58,304 nucleotides of DNA from Thermoleophilia bacterium (GTDB lineage Bacteria > Actinomycetota > Thermoleophilia > Gaiellales > Gaiellaceae): contig SHVL01000010.1 in the NCBI GenBank assembly GCA_009694305.1, positions 1-58,304 of the forward strand. The letters run 5' to 3'. The notes under the pieces were generated by a model, which did no database searches, was not told the DNA's origin, and was given only the letters and a program-made list of their open reading frames with translations. Each line of letters begins with the position of its first letter. The first letter of the stretch is position 1. Position numbers and translations under genes: made by a program. Of this stretch, positions 52,057-58,304 are shown piece by piece.

Positions 52057-52893
52057 ATGCCGGCATCGGCTTTTCTCCTCGCTTTCGCGGCGGCCTGGAT
52101 CCACGGGGTCAGCAACGTCTTCGTCGGTCGGCGGCAGGAGCCCGAGGCTGCTTTCGCGGTCATGATCGCCGTCGGGGTGATCGCTTTTGCCCCGGTGGCC
52201 GTGCTGACGTGGGACGTCGAAGCCGCTGCTCTCCCGTACATCGCCGGGTCGGCCGTGCTCGAACTCGGATACTTCGCATTCCTCGCAGCCGCCTACCGCG
52301 TCTCGGACGTCAGCCTCGTCTACCCGGTCGCCCGCGGCGTAGCGCCGGTTCTCGTCCTGCTCGGAGCCGCAGTGTTCCTGCGGCACGAAACAACCCTCGC
52401 GCAGGTAGCAGGTGTCCTCGGCGTTGCCATCGGGATCATGCTCGTCCGTGGAGTGAGACCACAGGCCCGCAGCGGTAACGGCAACGGCTTCCTGCTCGCG
52501 CTCGCGAGCGGCGCCTTCATCGCCGGGTACACGCTCGTGGACAAGCAGGCGCTCGCGCACGCCGCTCCCGTCTCGTTGATCGAGCTCGTGCTGGTCGGGC
52601 CCGCAATCATCTACCTGGCAGCGATCTGGCATGTCCGGGGCGCGGCCGCGCTACGACAGGAGGCGACGCCCGGCATCGCCCTCGTCGGCATCGTGCTCTT
52701 CGGCACCTACATCCTCGTGCTGTTCGCCCTCCGACTCGCGCCCGCGGCAAGCGTGTCGGCGGTCAGGGAGACGAGCATCGTGATTGCCTCGGCCGTCGCG
52801 GCACTCGTGGCCCACGAGCACGTCACCCGGAGTCGCTTTGCCGGCGCCGTCCTCGTCTCCGCCGGCATTGCGGTCGTCGTCCTGAGCTACTAG
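52057..52893 (+). CDS. EamA/DMT-superfamily transporter
   Basis: A 278-aa membrane protein with ten hydrophobic segments in two EamA repeats, each ending in the VYPVARGVAPVLV / AASVSAVRETSIVI pattern of drug/metabolite exporters. Substrate unknown. It starts at ATG 52057 and is divergent from the cupin gene. Confidence 0.88.
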   Translation: MPASAFLLAFAAAWIHGVSNVFVGRRQEPEAAFAVMIAVGVIAFAPVAVLTWDVEAAALPYIAGSAVLELGYFAFLAAAYRVSDVSLVYPVARGVAPVLVLLGAAVFLRHETTLAQVAGVLGVAIGIMLVRGVRPQARSGNGNGFLLALASGAFIAGYTLVDKQALAHAAPVSLIELVLVGPAIIYLAAIWHVRGAAALRQEATPGIALVGIVLFGTYILVLFALRLAPAASVSAVRETSIVIASAVAALVAHEHVTRSRFAGAVLVSAGIAVVVLSY

Positions 52894-52951
52894 CCACGCC
52901 GGTGCCGCCGGGTCGAGAGCGCGCGGCCACCGGGCAAGCCGACCTCGCCGG

Positions 52952-53863
52952 TCAGCGTCGGATCAGGTTCCTCGCGATGAAGAGCACGTTGGCGGGCCGC
53001 TCTGCCAGGCGCCTCATGAGATAGCGGTACCAATCCGGGCCGTACGGTGTCGCGACGAGCACGTCATAGCCCTTCGCGACGAGATCGAGCTGCAGCTTGC
53101 CGCGAACCCCGTAGAGCATCTGGAACTGGAACCGGTCGCTGCCGACGCCGTTCGCTTTCGCGAATGCGATCGCCCGGGCGATCAGTGCGGTGTCGTGCGT
53201 CGCGATCGCCGTGAATCCGCCCGCCGACAACGAGTGCTCGACAAGCGCGGAGTACGCAGCATCGACGTCACCCTTCTCGGGGTAGGCGACCGCGGCAGGC
53301 TCGAGGTATGCGCCCTTGACGAAGCGGAGGTTCGGGATGAGGTCGAGGAGCGATTCGAGGTCTGCCGGAGAGCGGTAGAGGTACGACTGCAGCACCGTCC
53401 CCACGTTCTCGTGTCCCTCCTCGCGAAGGCTCCGATAGACGCGAAGGGTCGCATCGACGAACGTTGACTCCTCCATGTCCAGGCGGACGAAGTTCCCCTG
53501 GCCTGCTGCGTGGGAGACCAGTTCGCCGATGTTCGCGCGCGCAAGTTCTTCGTCGAAGCCGAGTCCGAGATGGGTCAGCTTGAGAGCGATATTGACGCGA
53601 AGCCCCTCGGCCGCAATCCGGTCGAGGATCGCCGTGTAGCTCTCGACGACAATCCGCGTCTCGGCCTCGTCGTTGACCCCCTCGCCCAGGAGCGTCGTAT
53701 TGGCGAGAAGCCCCTTCTCGTTGAGGCCGCGTAGAACCACGACGGCCTGATCGAGCGACTCGCCCGCGACGAACCGAGCAGCACCAAGGCGCATACCGTG
53801 ACGGCGTACACCGCGCCGCAGCCGTGGGCTCTCGGCTGCGGCGAGAATTGCCTTCCTCAGCAT
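52952..53863 (-). CDS. Proline dehydrogenase
   Basis: A 303-aa FAD-dependent TIM-barrel enzyme of the monofunctional (Gram-positive/Thermus) type that oxidises proline to pyrroline-5-carboxylate. Visible: IALKLTHLGLG near 108, RLDMEES near 136, LRFVKGAYLEP near 179, FQMLYGVRG near 248 and the C-terminal YGPDWYRYLMRRLAERPAN. ATG 53863. The next enzyme (P5C dehydrogenase) is not in the window. Confidence 0.92.
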   Translation of the reverse strand: MLRKAILAAAESPRLRRGVRRHGMRLGAARFVAGESLDQAVVVLRGLNEKGLLANTTLLGEGVNDEAETRIVVESYTAILDRIAAEGLRVNIALKLTHLGLGFDEELARANIGELVSHAAGQGNFVRLDMEESTFVDATLRVYRSLREEGHENVGTVLQSYLYRSPADLESLLDLIPNLRFVKGAYLEPAAVAYPEKGDVDAAYSALVEHSLSAGGFTAIATHDTALIARAIAFAKANGVGSDRFQFQMLYGVRGKLQLDLVAKGYDVLVATPYGPDWYRYLMRRLAERPANVLFIARNLIRR

Positions 53864-53905
53864 CGCAGGTCTCCCGAGCAGCTCGCGTGAATCACCGGCG
53901 CCACT

Positions 53906-54307
53906 CTACGTCGGAGAGGCGCTCTCGTTCACGGTGAAGCGGTCGCTGCCAATTGCTCGAGCGGCGGCGACCACGAGGAAGGCCGTGCTACCGATCTGGA
54001 TTTCCCCGCACACTCCGGCGAAGAGCAGGGCGCGATTTCCGAACGCGTCAGCGAGCGTACTTGCCATGGCGAGACGTGTAAACACCCGCGAGACCACGAG
54101 CACGGCGAGGAGCGACGTCCCTGCCCCACCCCACGTCAGGTCGTCGAGCAGCAGGTGCGAGACCTGTGTGACAGCAAAGACGAGGCCGTAGCAGAGCTCG
54201 ATGTTTGACGCGTGCGCTTCCTCGGCGGCCGACCTGATGCGAAGGTACCGGCTCTTGGGTGCGCCCACGCTGGCGACCGGCCGACGCGCACCGCATGGCG
54301 GGCACAC
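53906..54307 (-). CDS. Hypothetical membrane protein with N-terminal CPPCG
   Basis: From GTG 54307 a 133-aa protein starts VCPPCGARR, then has two or three hydrophobic segments (LCYGLVFAVTQVSHLLL, AVLVVSRVFTRLAM, AFLVVAAARAIG). No family recognised. The single CxxC could be a metal or redox site. The start is uncertain; the longer open frame upstream is low complexity and Arg-rich and probably not coding. Confidence 0.45.
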   Translation of the reverse strand: MCPPCGARRPVASVGAPKSRYLRIRSAAEEAHASNIELCYGLVFAVTQVSHLLLDDLTWGGAGTSLLAVLVVSRVFTRLAMASTLADAFGNRALLFAGVCGEIQIGSTAFLVVAAARAIGSDRFTVNESASPT

Positions 54308-54340
54308 AATCAGCCTCTGGACAATCGTGCGAAATCGGAA

Positions 54341-54547
54341 ATGCTGTGTCCCGTGAGGGAAGACGGAGCAGCGGAAGAGCCAGACCCGATGATCGAACCA
54401 GACCCGCGGGAGTGCAGGTTCGAGCTGCCCCCGATCGAGTAGCCGCCAAACGCGAATGCGGCCGAGAAAGCGCGGGCCATCCTCCAGGTCATCGCGCAGA
54501 CCGAACGAGAGCGGGCGGCCACAGCCGCGCGCAAGAAAAAGGGCTAG
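54341..54547 (+). other. Two tiny in-frame ORFs split by a single TAG
   Basis: From ATG 54341 (or GTG 54353) an acidic peptide (…EEPDPMIEPDPRE…ELPPIE) ends at TAG 54440-54442. The same frame then continues 34 codons (PPNANAAEKARAIL…AARKKKG) to TAG 54545-54547. The second part has no start codon of its own. It may be a decayed gene with a premature stop, a readthrough product or chance. No family recognised. Confidence 0.2.
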
Positions 54548-54828
54548 TCGGCCTCGCGGGAGAGTTGCTCGCGGAAGACCCGGCGGAGCGCGTCTACCGT
54601 GCCGGCCGCGAGCGTCCGGTCGGTCAGCTCCTCCTGCTCTGCACGGTCGAACAGGTTGAGAAACGCAACAACCATCGGCTCGGGCCGTGTGGGACGACTT
54701 CCCGGCCGCCACGCGCAGCGCTGCTCGAGGTGCAAGAGGTTGGTGCGCTCGTCGTCACGGAGTGTCGGCTCGTGCTGCAAGAGCAGCCCGGCAAGCTCCG
54801 CCTGGATGTCCGAGGCTCGATCGGCCAT
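54544..54828 (-). CDS. Hypothetical protein downstream of infA
   Basis: A 94-aa, Leu/Glu/Arg-rich helical protein (MADRASDIQAELAGLLLQHEP … RRVFREQLSREAD). No family recognised. ATG 54828 has a GGAG just upstream and lies 19 bp past the IF-1 stop, so it is co-transcribed with it. Confidence 0.6.
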   Translation of the reverse strand: MADRASDIQAELAGLLLQHEPTLRDDERTNLLHLEQRCAWRPGSRPTRPEPMVVAFLNLFDRAEQEELTDRTLAAGTVDALRRVFREQLSREAD

Positions 54829-54847
54829 CAGGCCTGCTCCTTCGCTG

Positions 54848-55069
54848 CTAGCGGAGCCGGTAGACGATGCGGCCGCGGTCGAGATCGTACGGGGAAAGCT
54901 CGACCCTCACGCGGTCGCCGGGGAGCATTCGGATCCGGTACCGCTTCATGCGGCCGGCGGTGTAACCGATCATCTCGTGACCGTTGTCGAGCTTGAGCCG
55001 GAACATCCGGTTGCGGAGGGCCTCCGTGATCTCGCCCTCCATCTCGATCTTTTCTTCCTTGACGGCGAT
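54848..55069 (-). CDS. infA: Translation initiation factor IF-1, apparent AUC start
   Basis: A 73-aa S1/OB-fold protein when begun at ATC 55069: (I/M)[17 protein letters not shown] ... [47 protein letters not shown]-1 normally starts M-A-K-E-E-x-I-E-M-x-G; this alignment puts the start exactly at ATC. AGGAG (55081-55077) stands 7 nt before that ATC. The first in-frame ATG (55042) would delete nine conserved residues and lacks a good Shine-Dalgarno. No ATG, GTG or TTG is available upstream at a suitable place. The gene sits after cspA, not in the usual ribosomal-protein operon, so it may be a paralogue. Confidence 0.9.
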   Translation of the reverse strand: MAVKEEKIEMEGEITEALRNRMFRLKLDNGHEMIGYTAGRMKRYRIRMLPGDRVRVELSPYDLDRGRIVYRLR

Positions 55070-55148
55070 AACGCGGCTCCTTTCCTGGCTCGGTGGGGGA
55101 AGCGGCGCCCGTGGCCGCCGAGGCGGCCACGGGCATCCAGCGACCGAA

Positions 55149-55355
55149 CTACGAGACGACGACGACGTTCGTCGCCTCGGGGCCCTTCGCGCCCTCGCGG
55201 GCCTCGAACGTTACCTTTGCCCCTTCCGGAAGCGACTTGAAGCCGTCACCGGCGATGTTGCTGTGATGCACGAAAAGGTCCTTGGACCCCTCGGCGGGCT
55301 CGATAAAACCGAAGCCCTTTGCATCGTTGAACCACTTAACGGTTCCTTCTGCCAT
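55149..55355 (-). CDS. cspA: Cold-shock protein
   Basis: A 68-aa OB-fold RNA chaperone with RNP1 KGFGFIEP (13-20) and RNP2 DLFVHHSNI (26-34). ATG 55355 follows GGAGGTG. It is 79 bp upstream of infA on the same strand. The symbol denotes the family; which paralogue is unknown. Confidence 0.96.
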   Translation of the reverse strand: MAEGTVKWFNDAKGFGFIEPAEGSKDLFVHHSNIAGDGFKSLPEGAKVTFEAREGAKGPEATNVVVVS

Positions 55356-55534
55356 GTAAATACACCTCCCACCATTTATTCACGAACGCATTGGGAAGGC
55401 GCACACGCGCAAACCTGAGTCGCTCTAACTACCCGGCACGGTAGCAGTTCCACGACAAACGCGCAGGCTCATTTCCGTGCAGAGGCCACGCGGCAGTATT
55501 CCACTGGCGATAACGGTGGCGAAGGAGCGGCCCA
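55356..55534 (-). promoter_or_regulatory. Upstream region of cspA
   Basis: A 179-bp non-coding, comparatively AT-rich stretch before cspA. Cold-shock genes often have long structured leaders; the region has room for one, but I can define no element beyond the ribosome-binding site. Confidence 0.3.
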
Positions 55535-56299
55535 CTATCCGATCAAGACGTCGAGTGCGTCGTAGACCTCCTGCACCTGGGCGCGCGTGAGCGCATCGAT
55601 GTCAGAGGTTCCCGTAACCCGCTCGACGAGGGAGACGACCTGGGTACGATCGACGCCGCCATCCGGCCGCAGCAGCCCTGCGGAGCGAGCCATCCCCCAG
55701 ATCCGGCGGATCTGGGGCTCCGTTGCAGGTCGCGTATCGCCACGGGATCGCATCCGCATGAAGGCGGCGGCGTCGAGCTCGACGGTCTCCGGCGCGATCC
55801 CCTCCCCGAGCAGCACGCGGAGCAGTGCGACCGTGGCAAGCACGTCGCTCATCGCATCGTGCGCTCCCTCGAGCGGGATTCCACGCCGCTCACAGATCGA
55901 CTGCAGCCGGTGGTTGTCGGCAAGCGGCTCCACGAACCGGAAAGCCTCCAGCGTGCAGGCGGTCGCCGGCGGAAGGTAGTCGATTCCCGCACCCGCGAAT
56001 GCGTGTTGGAGCATTGGCAGGTCGAACCCGACGTTGTGCGCGACGAACACCGCTCCGTCGAGAATCGCGAGCACCTCGCCGGCCATCTCTGCGAACCGCG
56101 GCGCGCCCACGACATCCTCGTCGGAGATGCCGTGCACGGCGGTCGCCCCGGCAGGAATGGGCCGTGTCGGCCGCACGAGCCACGCCGAACGTGCAGTCTC
56201 GGCCCCGTCCGCATCGACCCGCACCACCGCGAGCGAGACGATCTCGTCCACCCGCGGGTTGGTTCCGGTGGTCTCACAGTCGAAAACGGCGTACGCCAC
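55535..56299 (-). CDS. DnaQ-like 3'-5' exonuclease (Pol III epsilon family)
   Basis: A DEDD-family exonuclease: Exo I FDCETTGTNP near the start, Exo II AHNVGFDLPML near 87 and Exo III GAHDAMSDVLA near 145. A C-terminal domain (EPQIRRIWGMARSAGLL … ALTRAQVQEVYDAL) resembles short helical modules appended to such nucleases. GTG 56299 gives 254 aa and places Exo I at the N-terminus; TTG codons at 56392 or 56482 would add sequence with no similarity I can see. Proofreading or DNA repair role is inferred. Confidence 0.88.
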   Translation of the reverse strand: MAYAVFDCETTGTNPRVDEIVSLAVVRVDADGAETARSAWLVRPTRPIPAGATAVHGISDEDVVGAPRFAEMAGEVLAILDGAVFVAHNVGFDLPMLQHAFAGAGIDYLPPATACTLEAFRFVEPLADNHRLQSICERRGIPLEGAHDAMSDVLATVALLRVLLGEGIAPETVELDAAAFMRMRSRGDTRPATEPQIRRIWGMARSAGLLRPDGGVDRTQVVSLVERVTGTSDIDALTRAQVQEVYDALDVLIG

Positions 56300-56761
56300 C
56301 GGTGACTGGACGTCTTCTCTCGCGCTTGCTCTACCGGGTCGCTCGACCAACGCGGCGCTCAGGGCCGGGTGCGTCGTGGGTACGGAGAGCAAAGCATCGT
56401 CTCGCGAGAATGTCGGCCGGATCGGACGACATCCGTCGCACGCGCACGGTGAGGCCGGGTATCGGCTGGCCGGAGCGAGCAACTGAGAAGACGTCTCTGG
56501 CGCGAGATATCTGGTGCCAGGAGGAGCACCGCCTCTGGGTGCGCCGCTCGTTCGGGATCGGCTGGTCGATCAACCTGGCCTGTTCTCCTCCAATGCACGC
56601 CATGCGTAGATGAGCCAGGGTTATCGAATCCCGCTTCGCAAACACCGCGGTGCGGTGCGGTTACGAATCCCACCCGCGGAAATGCCGCCCTCTCCAGCAA
56701 CTGGCAAAGAAACGGTGTCCCACGCCACACCGAGCAGCATTGCCAATCAGCGTGGGGGTCG
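56300..56761. other. 462-bp region without a supported gene
   Basis: Open frames here are short and mostly shadows or 5' extensions of the exonuclease. Two similar words GGTTATCGAATCCC (about 56619) and GGTTACGAATCCC (56659) recur 40 bp apart and recall a tRNA T-arm, but no tRNA fold fits. Otherwise I see nothing. Confidence 0.4.
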
Positions 56762-57301
56762 GTGAGCACGGTGGTACGACGGTTCATCTCGATGCCGCTC
56801 GTGGGGTGCCTCCTTGTTGGTGCTGTCGTCTCGGGACTGGGCTGCTCCGCCGCAACACCTCCATCTCCGACGATCTTCACCGCAGAGGACATCAAGGGCA
56901 CCTGGAATGCGACCGCGTTCAACTTCGTCGGCTCACACACCGACAAGGGGCAGTTGATCTTCACCCTCGACAGGGTCTTCGGTCGGACGGCCAACGGCAC
57001 CTACAGGTGTCGGCGGTGCCAGGGCCGTTCCGAGAAGTGTGCACACCAGGACTTCACAGGTGAGGATGGATGGAGCGACGACAAGGTCATCAGCCTCACC
57101 GTCATGCCTGACGGCCACATCGTCGGAGCGCACGAGAGGGGAATCTGGGTGGGGAAGCTTCAGCCCAATGACGTGCTCTGGCTTACGTACTCCCAGGTAG
57201 CAGACTCTGCGCTGGGTACGGCGGAAGACTGGAGTGGGGGCCCTGCAGCAGGCTGGCTTCGCGTTGATCGAGCGGAAGAGGAGAACGGAGCTTCCCCGTA
57301 G
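56762..57301 (+). CDS. Hypothetical exported protein, possibly a lipoprotein
   Basis: A 179-aa protein with a hydrophobic N-terminal signal (RRFISMPLVGCLLVGAVVSGLGC) and Cys28 in a weak lipobox (GLGC). The mature part has a CRRCQGRSEKC cluster near 82-92 that could bind metal. No family recognised. GTG 56762 is used; ATG 56792 is an alternative. Base composition is less GC-rich than upstream, as in the next gene. Confidence 0.55.
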   Translation: MSTVVRRFISMPLVGCLLVGAVVSGLGCSAATPPSPTIFTAEDIKGTWNATAFNFVGSHTDKGQLIFTLDRVFGRTANGTYRCRRCQGRSEKCAHQDFTGEDGWSDDKVISLTVMPDGHIVGAHERGIWVGKLQPNDVLWLTYSQVADSALGTAEDWSGGPAAGWLRVDRAEEENGASP

Positions 57302-57433
57302 CCCATGGGGCGCGAATCAGGATGACGGTTCGTCGCCGGGGCATGACAGGCGGGTGCGTTGCGAGGGCGAAGCAGCCCACCGCCCGGTGCCTTCCGGTGA
57401 AACGTGCGTCGGTAGAGCTATAGGCTGAGTTCG

Positions 57434-58156
57434 ATGGGCTCCGCCACCGAAAATCGGCAGAAAAACACCCCACTTGCAATCGTCCTGAACGGCTCGAGCT
57501 CCTCCGGTACATCAACGCTGTCCAAAGCACTGCTCGAGCAACTCACGGACGGAGCCGACGGAGACCCCACATCGGCCTTTGCTCGGGTGGCGTTCGACGA
57601 CGCTGTTCTACTGATCCCGGAAAAGCTGTATCCCATCAGCTTCGTGCGTCTTCAAGGAGGTGACCTCTCTCGGCTCGTTTCCCGTGTCCCACATGATGGG
57701 CGTGCAGCCTGGGAGTATGTCGATGAAAGCGATGCCTCAGGGAAGAACGGGGGGAGTCCTCGTGTGCGACTTGTTCTCGGCCCCCTCGGCCGCCGTCTGC
57801 TCAGCGGAGTTCACCGGAGTTGGGGTGCTCACCTCCAGTTGGGAACAAACCTGATCATCGACCATTTTCTCCAGGACGCTGACTGGTGCGAAGAGATGTT
57901 GGAGGTTCTGCACTCGGCGGGATGCCGCGTGTTCTTCGTCGGTGTCTACTGCTCAGTGGCAGAGCTAGAGCGGCGCGAGTCTTTCCGGAATGACGGTGAG
58001 CTCGAGGGCCGGCCGCTCGGCTTGGCACGACGGAGTGACGAACTCTGTCACGGCCACAACCTGGACTATGACGTCACGGTTCACACAGATGTGGAGACCA
58101 CCGAGGAGTCGGTCGAGTCGATTCTGTCTGCGATGCGGCGCGGCGGCTTGCTGTAA
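57434..58156 (+). CDS. Chloramphenicol-phosphotransferase-like P-loop protein
   Basis: A 240-aa protein like the CPT/Zeta kinase family: N-terminal IVLNGSSSSGTST (16-28), FDDAV near 54, the central conserved DHFLQDADW near 148-156 and C-terminal FFVGVYCSVAELERRE...GLARRSDELCH. The P-loop Lys (GxxxxGKS) is Thr26, which should weaken ATP binding unless compensated. It is longer than classic 178-aa CPT through a central insertion. Codon use has more A/T-ending codons than the housekeeping region, hinting at transfer. Drug resistance cannot be assumed. Confidence 0.75.
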   Translation: MGSATENRQKNTPLAIVLNGSSSSGTSTLSKALLEQLTDGADGDPTSAFARVAFDDAVLLIPEKLYPISFVRLQGGDLSRLVSRVPHDGRAAWEYVDESDASGKNGGSPRVRLVLGPLGRRLLSGVHRSWGAHLQLGTNLIIDHFLQDADWCEEMLEVLHSAGCRVFFVGVYCSVAELERRESFRNDGELEGRPLGLARRSDELCHGHNLDYDVTVHTDVETTEESVESILSAMRRGGLL

Positions 58157-58179
58157 GAACTCGAATCAAAATGAGACTT

Positions 58180-58206
58180 GTGCCGCCAAAACGCGCTGGG
58201 CGGCAC
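58180..58206 (+). terminator. Hairpin downstream of the CPT-like gene
   Basis: GTGCCGCC and GGCGGCAC form an 8-bp perfect stem around 11 nt, 23 bp past the stop. No T-run. The remaining ~100 bp to the window edge show nothing supportable. Confidence 0.4.
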
Positions 58207-58304
58207 GCTGCTTCGTCCTCGGTCGCCCGGATATGTCCCATATCTGCGGCTCCCTGCGTCCTCGCATCGCACTCGCCCATCACGCCCCAGCGACGAACCG
58301 TCAT

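Noticed and set aside
56607-56680. tRNA gene suggested by GGTT(A)TCGAATCC-like words
   Set aside because: No acceptor or anticodon stem can be paired around either copy.
1-58304. CRISPR array, prophage, integron or IS element
   Set aside because: No regularly spaced repeats, transposase, integrase or phage structural genes are visible; repeats present are short and intergenic.

Overview
The window is high-GC bacterial chromosome, almost entirely coding, with frequent GTG starts and many 4-base ATGA/GTGA overlaps. Gene content and order (rpmB-fakA-recG-rsmD-coaD-yceD-rpmF-rnc-smc; metK-priA-def-fmt-rsmB-rpe-ribD/E/BA/H; scpA-scpB-rluB; tyrA-aroA-cmk-der; class II DAHP synthase; a SepIVA/DivIVA-like coiled coil beside coaD) point to an actinobacterium. 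A deep lineage such as Thermoleophilia is my inference; there is no rRNA here to prove it. I see no rRNA, tRNA, CRISPR array, prophage or IS element.

Layout. 0.1-4.5 kb (minus): a sugar-nucleotide epimerase after smc. 4.6-6.4 kb (plus): a two-gene lipid-modification unit (DUF1295 reductase plus cyclopropane-synthase-like methyltransferase). 6.4-17.6 kb (minus): one long run holding fatty acid/phospholipid genes (fakA, fakB, plsX, acpP), ribosome and RNA genes (rpmF, rnc, rsmD, yceD), coaD, recG, a VapBC-like pair, a lone receiver-domain response regulator and a truncated histidine-kinase ATPase domain; rpmB (17.8-18.0 kb, minus) lies just upstream of fakA. 18.0-27.8 kb (minus): riboflavin genes, rpe, rsmB, fmt, def, priA and an FTR1 iron permease, facing a divergent DtxR-family repressor (27.9-28.6 kb, plus). 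28.7-37.3 kb (minus): metK, gpsA, der, plsC, cmk, aroA, tyrA and DAHP synthase, divergent from trpS. 38.7-47.5 kb: rluB, an M29 aminopeptidase (plus), scpB/scpA, lgt, a small unknown gene, an IrrE-like peptidase and dnaE. 47.7-58.2 kb: a mixed accessory stretch with a secreted repeat protein, yceH, DUF2237, GNAT, a SAM-riboswitch-controlled homocysteine methyltransferase, a cupin, a DMT exporter, proline dehydrogenase, cspA with an IF-1 gene, a DnaQ-like exonuclease, a lipoprotein-like protein and a chloramphenicol-phosphotransferase-like protein.

How the genes fit together. Smc, ScpA and ScpB (condensin) are all present, 36 kb apart. FakA/FakB, PlsX, AcpP, PlsC, GpsA and Lgt cover phospholipid and lipoprotein acyl transfer. 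AroF, AroA, TyrA and TrpS cover aromatic synthesis and tryptophan charging. MetK and the riboswitch-controlled homocysteine methyltransferase belong to the methionine/SAM cycle.

Points most worth a second look: IF-1 appears to begin at an AUC codon with a well-placed Shine-Dalgarno; a receiver-only response regulator is translationally coupled between fakA and fakB, with a kinase ATPase fragment next; the VapC-like toxin lacks both a normal start codon and one catalytic Asp while its antitoxin and an 18-bp palindromic operator are intact; a 27-bp palindromic repeat occurs twice, each time between convergent genes, and supplies the stop codon of rnc; the DAHP-synthase/trpS divergent region carries a perfect inverted repeat and a leaderless promoter.
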